This document shows positions 35,296 through 43,568 of a stretch of DNA of 64,000 bases, in pieces. Under the pieces are notes generated by a model. It was not told where the DNA came from, made no database searches, and saw only the letters and a list, made by a program, of their open reading frames with translations. Numbering within the stretch: position 1 is the stretch's first letter; every line of letters starts with the position of its first letter. Made by a program: the position numbers and the translations under genes. The stretch spans positions 832,341 to 896,340 of the forward strand of contig NZ_LMUH01000013.1 in assembly GCF_009766105.1 (NCBI RefSeq). The letters are read 5' to 3'. Source of the stretch: Granulicella sp. S156. Lineage in GTDB: Bacteria; Acidobacteriota; Terriglobia; Terriglobales; Acidobacteriaceae.

Positions 35296-38200
35296 ATGAA
35301 TCTGCAGTTCCGGCAAAGACAATTCAGAAAGCTCTGCTCCCCCTTTCTCGTAGCCCTGGCAGTCATTACGCTTTGTACCGGTGAGGCCACTCTCGCCCAG
35401 AGAATCGGCGTCACCTACTCGGCAGATGCACAAACGGACGCAGCGTTGAAGAGTCTTTCCCCGGGAGCGCAGGCGGTGATGACGCGATTGTCCAAGATAG
35501 GATCCCTGCCTATCGACGATCTTCGCTACTACGAGGGGGATCTTCCGAACGGCGCGAGCGTCAACCTGGACGATTCTTCCTGGAAGACCATCAAGATGCC
35601 TTTCACTGCTTCAGCTGATGCTATCTGGCTGCGGCGATGGATCGAAGTCCCGAAGACATTTGATGGCTACAGTCCGGCGGGTGCGAAGATCTGGCTTCAG
35701 GCTCGCTCACGTGGCGGTGTGACGATTTACACGAACGGCCAGCGGGTAGCCCGGGGAGAGGATATGGAGCCGATCGTGCTCTTCGACTCCGCCAAACCAG
35801 GGGATAAACTGCTGCTCGCGGTCCGGTTTGAAAAAACGGCAGCCCCTAAAAAACTCCGCAGCATGGAATTGCACGTCGACTTCGCTTCGAATCGTCCGAA
35901 TCCAAAGGTTTTGTATACAGAGTTTTTATCGGCGGCGATTTTGGTTCCGTCACTGGCCGCAGGCAATGCCTCGGCGAAGGATGCTCTGGAGCAGTCGATC
36001 GCAGCGGTCGATCTGAAGGCTCTGGACGCAGGAAACCAGGAGGCCTTCGATGCTTCACTGAACAAGGCAACATCGGACCTGGAACCGATCCGGAAGATTC
36101 TCGGGACGGCGACGACACAGCTTACAGGGAACTCCCACATCGACGCTGCGTGGCTCTGGCCGTGGACGGAGACAGTGGATGTCGTGAAGCGCACGTTCGG
36201 CAGTGCTATTCAGTTGATGGATGAATATCCGACGTACACCTACACGCAATCGGCTGCGCAGTACAACGTGTGGATGGCGGATAAGTATCCGGACCTGAAC
36301 CAGAAGATCAAGCAGAGGATCGATGAAGGCCGCTGGGAAGTGGTAGGTGGCATGTGGGTCGAGCCGGATCTCAACATGCCGGACGGAGAGTCCCAGGCTC
36401 GCGAATTGCTGATCGGGAAACGCACGTTCAAAGATCTGTATGGCGTCGATGTCAGGATTGGATGGAATCCGGATTCTTTCGGCTATAACTGGCAACTGCC
36501 GCAGATCTATAAGAAGTCGGGCATCGATTACTTTGTTACGCAGAAGATGTCATGGAATGAAACCAACCAGCTTCCCCTCAAACTGTTCTGGTGGGAGTCT
36601 CCGGATGGGAGCAAGGTGCTGACCTACTTCCCGGAGGGCTACGGCAACACCAACTTCAGTCCGGTCCGCCTCGCGAATGATTTTGCCCATGCCAGAAAAG
36701 TCGATCCGGGCATTAGCGAGACTATGGATCTTTACGGGGTGGGGGATCACGGCGGCGGCCCGACCCGTGCGCTTCTGGATGAGGGATTGCAATGGATGGC
36801 GCCCGACAGAGTTGTCGCGAAGACGAAGTTTGGCACAGCGCAGTCCTATTTCAACGAGGTGCAGGGCAGTATTTCCGACAACTCTCCGGTGTGGAACTAT
36901 GAAACGGTGGCCAAGGGTGAGACAAACCTTCCCACACCTGCGGAAGGGAAGACCAGCATTCCAACCTGGAAAGATGAGCTCTATCTGGAGTTTCATCGGG
37001 GAGTCTTTACCACGCAGAGCAATCACAAGCGCAATATGCGGGAGAGCGAAGAACTGGTCCTGAATGCGGAGAAGTATGCGTCGCTGGCGTGGCTCGACGG
37101 TCAGCCGTATCCCGCGACGGAACTGACGGATGCCTGGAAGAAGGTAGTCTTCAATCAGTTTCACGATCTGGCCGCCGGGTCGGGGATCGGCGTTATCTAT
37201 AAGGATGCGCAGAAGGACTACGATGACGTGCGGTGGGCTACACAGGAGATAGCTTCCAAGTCCCTGGATACGCTCAAGACGCGTATCGATACACAGACCG
37301 GGTCTGTTCCCGGCTCGGTACAACTGCTGATCGTGAACCCGCTGGGATGGGAGCGCTCCGGCATGATCGAGGCTGATGTCCAGATGCCGACCGCGGCCGC
37401 GGGTCTTTCTGTTCTTGATTCGACAGGGCATGTTCTGCCCTCAGAGATCCTATCGAGCGATAAGGCAACGAACACATTTCATCTGCTCATCGCAGCCAAG
37501 GGTATTCCGTCGCTCGGGTATGAGGTCGTCCGGGTTGTGCCGAACCAGCGGAGCTTTGCTAGCGACTTGAAAGCAAGCGAGACGACGATTGAGAACTCTG
37601 CATTAAAGGTGACTGTCGATTCCAAGACGGGATGCATCACCAGCCTCTATGACAAGAAGGCTCAATTTGAAACTCTGACCCAGAACAGCTGCGGCAATGA
37701 GTTAATTGCTTTTACGGACAAGCCTAAGATGTTCGACGCTTGGAATATCGATGCGGATTTCGAAAAATCCTCTACCAAGTTGGATAAGGCCGATTCCGTT
37801 CAGCTCGTTGAAAGTGGACCTCTGCGCGCTGTCATTCGGGTGACGCATTCCTGGCAGAGCTCAAAGTTTGTGCAGGACATTGTGCTCTACAGCGGCACGG
37901 ATGAAGTGAACGTAGTCAACGACATCGACTGGCACGAAACTCACGTTCTGCTGAAAGCGGCTTTCGATCTTGCGGCTTCGAGTCCGTTTGCGACCTATGA
38001 GATTCCCTACGGAACCATCCAGCGGCCTACGACTCGCAATAACAGTTGGGAAGATGCGAAGTTCGAGGTACCAGCGATACGCTGGGCGGATCTCGGTGAC
38101 GGACAGCACGGGCTCAGCCTGATCAATGAGTCCAAATACGGGTATGACGCTGCAGGTCACACGTTGCGAATCTCGCTGTTGCGTTCTCCCACTGATCCCG

Positions 38201-38640
38201 ATCCGGACGCCGACCGCGGGCATCATCACTTTGGCTTCGCTCTCTATCCGCATGCCGGGGATTGGAAACAGGCGCTGACTGTGAGGCGGGGTTATGAGTA
38301 CAACTACAAGTTGCAGAGCATACAGGTTGGTGCGCATACAGGGACGTTGCCTCTGCGGCATTCCTTCGTAGAAGTAGCCGCTCAAAACGTCGTTTTAACG
38401 GCAGTGAAGAAGGCGGAAGACAACAATGCACTGATCTTTCGCTTTTATGAATGGGCAGGGAAGGACGGCGACGTTCGGATTCAGATTCCGAAAGGAGCAA
38501 CGACGGCTAGATTGGCGAATTTGCTGGAACAGCCCGAAGGCTCCCCGCTCGCTATTCAAAATGGAGACAGTGTCTCCGTTCCTACACATCCCTATGAGAT
38601 TGTGACGGTCAAGGTGGAATATCCTGCTCCGATTCAATAG
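35296..38640 (+). CDS. Alpha-mannosidase, glycoside hydrolase family 38
   Basis: An exported exo-acting alpha-mannosidase of about 1114 residues from the ATG at 35296, which follows AGAGG; a longer frame from 35152 lacks a ribosome site and would hide the signal peptide (FLVALAVITLCTGEATLAQ). The enzyme's zinc site begins at HIDAAWLWPW (His281, Asp283). The catalytic nucleophile should be Asp393 in GWNPDSFGYNWQLPQI. YGVGDHGGGPTR and the late HFGFALYPHAGDW segment also fit GH38. The N-terminal ~240 residues form an added beta-sandwich-like module. It would release mannose from alpha-mannosides, such as N-glycans. It heads a run of glycosidase genes on the plus strand. Confidence 0.92.
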   Translation: MNLQFRQRQFRKLCSPFLVALAVITLCTGEATLAQRIGVTYSADAQTDAALKSLSPGAQAVMTRLSKIGSLPIDDLRYYEGDLPNGASVNLDDSSWKTIKMPFTASADAIWLRRWIEVPKTFDGYSPAGAKIWLQARSRGGVTIYTNGQRVARGEDMEPIVLFDSAKPGDKLLLAVRFEKTAAPKKLRSMELHVDFASNRPNPKVLYTEFLSAAILVPSLAAGNASAKDALEQSIAAVDLKALDAGNQEAFDASLNKATSDLEPIRKILGTATTQLTGNSHIDAAWLWPWTETVDVVKRTFGSAIQLMDEYPTYTYTQSAAQYNVWMADKYPDLNQKIKQRIDEGRWEVVGGMWVEPDLNMPDGESQARELLIGKRTFKDLYGVDVRIGWNPDSFGYNWQLPQIYKKSGIDYFVTQKMSWNETNQLPLKLFWWESPDGSKVLTYFPEGYGNTNFSPVRLANDFAHARKVDPGISETMDLYGVGDHGGGPTRALLDEGLQWMAPDRVVAKTKFGTAQSYFNEVQGSISDNSPVWNYETVAKGETNLPTPAEGKTSIPTWKDELYLEFHRGVFTTQSNHKRNMRESEELVLNAEKYASLAWLDGQPYPATELTDAWKKVVFNQFHDLAAGSGIGVIYKDAQKDYDDVRWATQEIASKSLDTLKTRIDTQTGSVPGSVQLLIVNPLGWERSGMIEADVQMPTAAAGLSVLDSTGHVLPSEILSSDKATNTFHLLIAAKGIPSLGYEVVRVVPNQRSFASDLKASETTIENSALKVTVDSKTGCITSLYDKKAQFETLTQNSCGNELIAFTDKPKMFDAWNIDADFEKSSTKLDKADSVQLVESGPLRAVIRVTHSWQSSKFVQDIVLYSGTDEVNVVNDIDWHETHVLLKAAFDLAASSPFATYEIPYGTIQRPTTRNNSWEDAKFEVPAIRWADLGDGQHGLSLINESKYGYDAAGHTLRISLLRSPTDPDPDADRGHHHFGFALYPHAGDWKQALTVRRGYEYNYKLQSIQVGAHTGTLPLRHSFVEVAAQNVVLTAVKKAEDNNALIFRFYEWAGKDGDVRIQIPKGATTARLANLLEQPEGSPLAIQNGDSVSVPTHPYEIVTVKVEYPAPIQ

Positions 38641-39012
38641 CCATCGAGAACAAGAGTAAGATTTCTTAATCTGACGGTGTCTCGAGGACTGAAGGTAGGA
38701 CAAACTCGCGCACTATGGTTATGGCTCAGCTTGAATCCATAGGGTCCCAAGTGCTCGATGAGTGCATCAGAGATTTATCATTCGTCCAGAGTGAGTATCG
38801 GTAAAGTGAAGCGCGTTTTTTGTTTCTCAATCGTGCGCGACAACCAAGCCAAGGGCATGTCGACGCTGGCACGTTACACGGCGAAGTGCGGAGGAATCCG
38901 TCCGGAAAAAGGTCCTTCGTGGAACTCCCTATAATGGAGGCGCGAATCATTGCGCATAGCGTTTTCATCAGTTACTGCATTGCACCCGTAAATCTTTGGA
39001 GGTGGAGGGTCG
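38641..39012. other. Intergenic region between GH38 and glycosyltransferase-like genes
   Basis: No gene is supported. A perfect TATAAT box at 38930-38935 lies about 80 bases before the GTG start at 39013 and is the best candidate for a plus-strand promoter; a matching -35 is not obvious. Confidence 0.4.
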
Positions 39013-40995
39013 GTGAATAGATTGAAAATGCCCGTCTGGTCCTTTGCAGGCGGATTGATCCTCTTGCAGATGATCCTGGTTGCGATCATCGTTCATGGCG
39101 AGTCGCTCACCTTCGATGAGGGCGACCATATTTTCGCCGGCTACATGATGTGGCATAGTGGCGACTACGGTCTGAATCCCGAACATCCGCCGCTGGTGAA
39201 GCTGGTGGCGACACTGCCTCTGCTGCAGGAGAAGCTTTGGGTGCCTCCACTGCAACAGCGAATGTTCAAGACAGAGGCGTACCGGGATGGCCGTGATTTT
39301 CTGGAACGTAATGATGGCCCAAGGCATCGCCTGCTCTTCCGCATGCGCCTGGCCGCAGGTGTCTTTGCCGTGGGTTTCTCGGTGATGGTATTTCTGATGG
39401 GGAGCAAGTTCTTTGGCGAGTCCGCTGGTTTGCTGGCTTTGCTATTGGTGGTCTTCGAGCCCAATGTGTTGGCCAACAGTGATCTGGTCACGACCGATAT
39501 GGGAGTCGCTTGCTTCTTTCTGGCCACAATCTATTGCTTCTACCGTTACGCAAGGCAGCCATCTGTGCTTCGTCTATTGCTGACCGGCTTGGCTGCTGGA
39601 CTCACGCTGTCGGCCAAGCACAGCGGGATTTTGCTGGCTCCGATGCTACTGGGATTGACCCTGGTAGAGATCGCCTGTGCCGAGCGGGGACGGCGCAAGC
39701 GGATGGCTGGGACACTGTTTGGCGGGTTTGCAGCCATCGTGATCCTCGCGGTTGTGGTGCTCTGGGCTTTCTACGGTTTTCGCTATGTGGCCAGATCGGC
39801 AGGGCTGGTTATGAACCCGACGCTGAGCGAATACGCTGCACCCCTCACTGGGATGAACAGTTGGGTGATAGGACATCTCGCCAACTGGCGGTTGCTGCCA
39901 GAATCCTACTTGATGGGGATGACTGACATCCACTATGCAGCGCAGCAGTACCCCATCTTTCTGCTAGGGCACGACTATGCTCACGGTGTTTGGTGGTACT
40001 TTCCAGTCGCGCTATCCATCAAGACCACTCTGGGCTTGATCGGTCTGGTGGTTTTGGCCGGTATTGCGCTGACCAGCAGGCGGCTCAGGCAGAAAAGAGA
40101 ATTGGCGTACCTGGTTGTGCCTGGCGCTATCTATCTGGCTGTGGCGATCCTCAGCGGTATGAACATCGGCACTCGTCATGTTCTGTTCTTGTATCCACTG
40201 GCCGCGTTGCTGGCAGCAGCGGGTCTGACAGCGCTCGCGCAGCATGGCCGACGCTGGATTTGGATCGGTGGAGGATTGGTGGCGTGTCATGTCGTTTCTG
40301 CCCTGGCGGTGTTTCCGGCAGAGATGGCGTACGCCAACGAAGCCTGGGGCGGAACGGCAAACACTCACAAATACCTGAGCGACTCCAGTGTGGATTGGGC
40401 GCAGCAACTGCCACACGTCAAGCAATGGGTTGACGCCCATCCTGGCGAGGAGTGCTGGTTCGCCTATTCCGCTTATCCGGATCTTCGTCCGCAAGCCTAC
40501 GGCATTCCCTGCCACCCGCTGCCCACGGCCCATACCGGAGGAGAGATCCTGCCGGTCGACGTGCCAGAGACCATCCATGGCAACCTCCTGTTAAGCGCCG
40601 ACGATCTCGAAGCCTGTGACTGGCCCAGCGACCAGTTGAATGTCTTCGAGCGATTTCGGTGGATGCCGATGGCGGAGCAGATCGATCACAGTGTGTTTGT
40701 GTACCATGGCGATTTCCATGTGCCTGAAGCGGCAGCGTTGGGAGCAGTCCAAAAGTCGAAGATCCTGCTGACGGAGAATAAGCCCGCAGAGGCTTTGGTT
40801 GCGGCAAAGAAGGCGGTCGCTTTGCAGCCGGAGAATTTACTGGCGCAAACGGCCTTGGGAGATGCCCAGACGGCATTAGGCGACAAAAAAAGTGCACGAG
40901 CTGCCTATGAATTGGCGCTGGCGGCAGCGCATAAATTGGAAGCTGACGCGCAGCCGCTGTTTGTGCCGGATTTAGAGCAGAAGCTGCATCCATGA
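39013..40995 (+). CDS. GT39-like membrane glycosyltransferase with C-terminal TPR segment
   Basis: A 660-residue polytopic membrane protein of the GT-C/dolichyl-phosphate-mannose mannosyltransferase (PMT/ArnT) type. The first extracytoplasmic loop has the family's catalytic-acid pattern, ESLTFDEGDHIFAGY, followed by LNPEHPPLVKLVATLP. About ten hydrophobic helices follow to residue 420, then a soluble part. The last ~85 residues (AALGAVQKSKILLTENKPAEALVAAKKAVALQPENLLAQTALGDAQTALGDKKSARAAYELAL) are one or two TPR repeats. It starts with GTG behind GGAGG. It would transfer a sugar from a polyprenyl-phosphate donor to protein or lipid outside the cytoplasm. Acceptor and donor are unknown. It lies among hydrolases, so its link to them is open. 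Confidence 0.82.
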   Translation: MNRLKMPVWSFAGGLILLQMILVAIIVHGESLTFDEGDHIFAGYMMWHSGDYGLNPEHPPLVKLVATLPLLQEKLWVPPLQQRMFKTEAYRDGRDFLERNDGPRHRLLFRMRLAAGVFAVGFSVMVFLMGSKFFGESAGLLALLLVVFEPNVLANSDLVTTDMGVACFFLATIYCFYRYARQPSVLRLLLTGLAAGLTLSAKHSGILLAPMLLGLTLVEIACAERGRRKRMAGTLFGGFAAIVILAVVVLWAFYGFRYVARSAGLVMNPTLSEYAAPLTGMNSWVIGHLANWRLLPESYLMGMTDIHYAAQQYPIFLLGHDYAHGVWWYFPVALSIKTTLGLIGLVVLAGIALTSRRLRQKRELAYLVVPGAIYLAVAILSGMNIGTRHVLFLYPLAALLAAAGLTALAQHGRRWIWIGGGLVACHVVSALAVFPAEMAYANEAWGGTANTHKYLSDSSVDWAQQLPHVKQWVDAHPGEECWFAYSAYPDLRPQAYGIPCHPLPTAHTGGEILPVDVPETIHGNLLLSADDLEACDWPSDQLNVFERFRWMPMAEQIDHSVFVYHGDFHVPEAAALGAVQKSKILLTENKPAEALVAAKKAVALQPENLLAQTALGDAQTALGDKKSARAAYELALAAAHKLEADAQPLFVPDLEQKLHP

Positions 40996-41147
40996 TGTCG
41001 TCTCTCCCGGTTGCTGAAATGCCGTTTTCCGGGATGAACCTAGCCGTTCAGCGTTGATCGCTCACCACGTGACGACTTCGAATTTGCGGGGAGCGTTGAT
41101 CTTACAGAAACTGCTGACATTCCGAATTCCGCGCGGGATAATAAGGT

Positions 41148-41600
41148 GTGGACCTCTTCGCGCCTCGCTCTAAGAATGATTGGAAGTCCTGGCATTCCCT
41201 GTGGAAGGCCCTTCCGTGTCTGGTTGGCTTCTTGATTTTCGCCTCACAGGCAGCGACAGAGAACGATGCGGCGTGCAGGCAGCGAACAAGCTTCGGGACG
41301 ATCAGCGACTGTGAGCGATCCGGGCGTAGTGGATATCACTGCAGTTATGTTTTCCCAGTTGACGGAGAGCCATACACAGGCGATAGCGCATCCGATTCCT
41401 ATCGTCTGCTCGGACATACCGTGGTGGTTTACTACGACTCTCAAAAACTGACGATGATCTCCCTTGAAGATTTCGCTGTAAAGAGTCGCAAAGATCGGAA
41501 TATTGCCTACATCTTTCTATTGATGACTGTCGCTCTAGTCGCCTTCGTCCTCTATTCAAAGGTAAAAGATCGGGAGGATTCCAAGCGGCGAGCCATTTGA
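41148..41600 (+). CDS. Small DUF3592-like membrane protein
   Basis: A 150-residue protein with a hydrophobic segment near residues 17-35 (LPCLVGFLIFASQA) and a second at about 118-137 (NIAYIFLLMTVALVAFVLYS). Between them is a beta-rich segment, YHCSYVFPVDGEPYTGDSASDSYRLLGHTVVVYYDSQKLTMISLEDF, which resembles DUF3592: a domain between two helices with a paired Tyr and a Cys. It starts with GTG after AAGG, and stands alone. Function is unknown; it is probably an envelope protein. Family assignment is moderate because the first helix is short. Confidence 0.6.
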   Translation: MDLFAPRSKNDWKSWHSLWKALPCLVGFLIFASQAATENDAACRQRTSFGTISDCERSGRSGYHCSYVFPVDGEPYTGDSASDSYRLLGHTVVVYYDSQKLTMISLEDFAVKSRKDRNIAYIFLLMTVALVAFVLYSKVKDREDSKRRAI

Positions 41601-41727
41601 AGCCGGCCTCTTGATAACGTTGAGAGGCCGGAATGCATGTAAGCCGTATAGGTACCAGCGAACTCGCTTCCGTTTACCAAGCGCACTTCAATTGATCGAG
41701 CGCAACCCTGAGTCAGCTTCAGGATTA

Positions 41728-42960
41728 CTATCGATCGCTTCCCCAGATCGTGCGAATCGCTTCTTCATCGCCGAGTCCCTCTGGCACCTTGGGACTTGGC
41801 GCATTGGCGTAGTACCAGCGGTGACCATCGAGCGGTGAGGTCTCTGTCCGGCTGCCTGGCATTTCGAGATAGCCGCTGGGATCCGTTTTTCTGACCCAAT
41901 CCCACGCATAGCGGAGCCACTGGCTACGGTACTGTTTGCTCTGGTGAGCAAACCAGCTAATTTCGTCATACCCCCAAACCCAGTTCTCTCCCGCGCGAGC
42001 CTGTCCTGGTTGCTTACTGGCTCCCCAGTTATCGAGTTCCACGAGATACGGAAGGTGCTCACACTGCCAGCCGCTGTATGTCCCCCCACCCTTGCTGCGG
42101 CCATAGATACCGTCGGAGAAACCGACTTCCAGAATTGCCTCCTGCGGTCGGTCGGGAACCTCCTTGATTCTTAGCGGGAAGGCATGGAAGTCGAGCAGCA
42201 ACTGACCATTGCGCACCAGGCCTCCGCTCGGAACATGAGCATTGCAGAGCACCATGCCGCGGCGCGCATGTTTTTCGGCATAAGCGCGTACCAAGGCAAA
42301 GACGCGAGCATAGTGGGTAAGATCGGGATCGTTGAGATCCATGATTTCCATTTGGCCGAAGTGAAGGCCCTCGCAACCCAGGTCGATATAGGACGCAGCC
42401 AGAAAATAGAACCAGAGTTGGGTTTCCGTCTGGCTCACATCGGGAATGCCGCCATTTCCCCAGGAGCGCTTGCGTTGTGCCGGGGGATACAGCATCGCTT
42501 CATAGCGGAAACTTCGTTTCTCCACCGGGAGGCCCAGCGCGATAAAGGCCCAGTCCGGCACGGGAACCTGTTCCACTTCAGGAGTAACAATCTCAAAGAT
42601 GCAGGCTTCGAGAATCATCTCTGGATCGGCGGCGTGGACCTGCGGAAGCTGCTTCTTCGCTCGTTCGAAATTTTGCAGCAGCCTGGCTTCGCCACCCCAC
42701 AGACAGAGGCTACGCCCGATGTACTTTGCGCCGACAGAGGAGAGCATGCGAATGTTGTCATCGAGATTGCCTCTGCCGTTGAGCAGACCTTCCATCGAGA
42801 TCGCTCGGGACAAATAGTGACCGAGCACCTCACGCGAGATTACCCGGTGGAACTCGTAGCTACGTTGGGGAGATGCCGATGGAAAGCTACCGAATGCTCT
42901 CTTTGCCAGAGCGAAGGCAGACGCCTCAAGAGAGGATGTCAGAAAACGCCGTCTTTCCAC
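41728..42960 (-). CDS. Unrecognised Tat-exported protein
   Basis: A 410-residue protein I cannot place in a named family. The N-terminus MERRRFLTSSLEASAFALAKRAFGS looks like a twin-arginine leader, so it is probably exported. It has several aromatic-rich strands (NIRMLSSVGAKYIGRSLCLWGG, TQLWFYFLAASYIDLGCEGLHFGQMEIMDLNDP, HARRGMVLCNAHVP, ENWVWGYDEISWFAH) and patterned Glu/Asp/Trp residues, reminiscent of a TIM-barrel glycosidase, where LGCEGLHFGQMEIMD could carry an acid near a strand end. That is inference. It lies among glycoside hydrolases but on the opposite strand, and ends convergently near the small membrane protein. Codon use looks like the neighbours. Confidence 0.75.
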   Translation of the reverse strand: MERRRFLTSSLEASAFALAKRAFGSFPSASPQRSYEFHRVISREVLGHYLSRAISMEGLLNGRGNLDDNIRMLSSVGAKYIGRSLCLWGGEARLLQNFERAKKQLPQVHAADPEMILEACIFEIVTPEVEQVPVPDWAFIALGLPVEKRSFRYEAMLYPPAQRKRSWGNGGIPDVSQTETQLWFYFLAASYIDLGCEGLHFGQMEIMDLNDPDLTHYARVFALVRAYAEKHARRGMVLCNAHVPSGGLVRNGQLLLDFHAFPLRIKEVPDRPQEAILEVGFSDGIYGRSKGGGTYSGWQCEHLPYLVELDNWGASKQPGQARAGENWVWGYDEISWFAHQSKQYRSQWLRYAWDWVRKTDPSGYLEMPGSRTETSPLDGHRWYYANAPSPKVPEGLGDEEAIRTIWGSDR

Positions 42961-43568
42961 GAAGCCTCCACGAGGAAAAGTTCACACCTTTTGCGCCGAA
43001 AACAACTTCGATACGCTGAGGCGTTGTGGCAGGATCACCCGAGCTACCTCGGCACGGGATTGATCCGCATAGAAGATAGGCTTCATGCACGGACATCTCA
43101 TCCAGTGTCCGATGCAAATCCTGAAGACCACTGTAGGCGATGGTTAGCTCCAAAACAAGGTTATGTCTGGAGCTTGGAGCGTTGGCAAGTATCTGATAAT
43201 AAATGAATTTTATGGGTGATAAGCAGCCGTAACAGTAGCTACGTGGCGATCTTTGGGCTGGATCGAACGACGTTTATCAACTTTCCTTCAGGCCGCTATT
43301 AATAGATGAGCCTTGCTTGTTGCTGCGAGGTGATCCTTTCACTTCGACGCAAGTTGTTCCAAGACAGAAAAGAATTGCGGATGGTTCGCAGATACCCTTA
43401 TGATGGGACTCGCTTTAACGTATCTACTGTTAGCACTTCGTAGCCTAGTAAAGGCATTTATTTTCATAGAAATAAAATTCAGTTAGAAGCGGAGCTAACG
43501 TTGCTATCCTCCGTACGCCCTATTAGGGTGGTTAGCGCTGGCAAAAGCATTGGGAGTAAAAACGCAAA
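42961..43568. other. Intergenic region between divergent genes, 608 bp
   Basis: It separates the Tat-exported protein gene from the GH3 gene. No gene is supported; short frames around 42960-43200 have no ribosome site and no known family. The right half, from about 43420, is AT-rich and probably holds the GH3 promoter. Confidence 0.5.

Noticed and set aside
42184-43206. Plus-strand open frame of 340 codons opposite the unknown Tat protein, extending past its start
   Set aside because: Most of it is opposite a protein with a good leader and strand pattern. The 240-base extension has no recognisable protein and no ribosome site.
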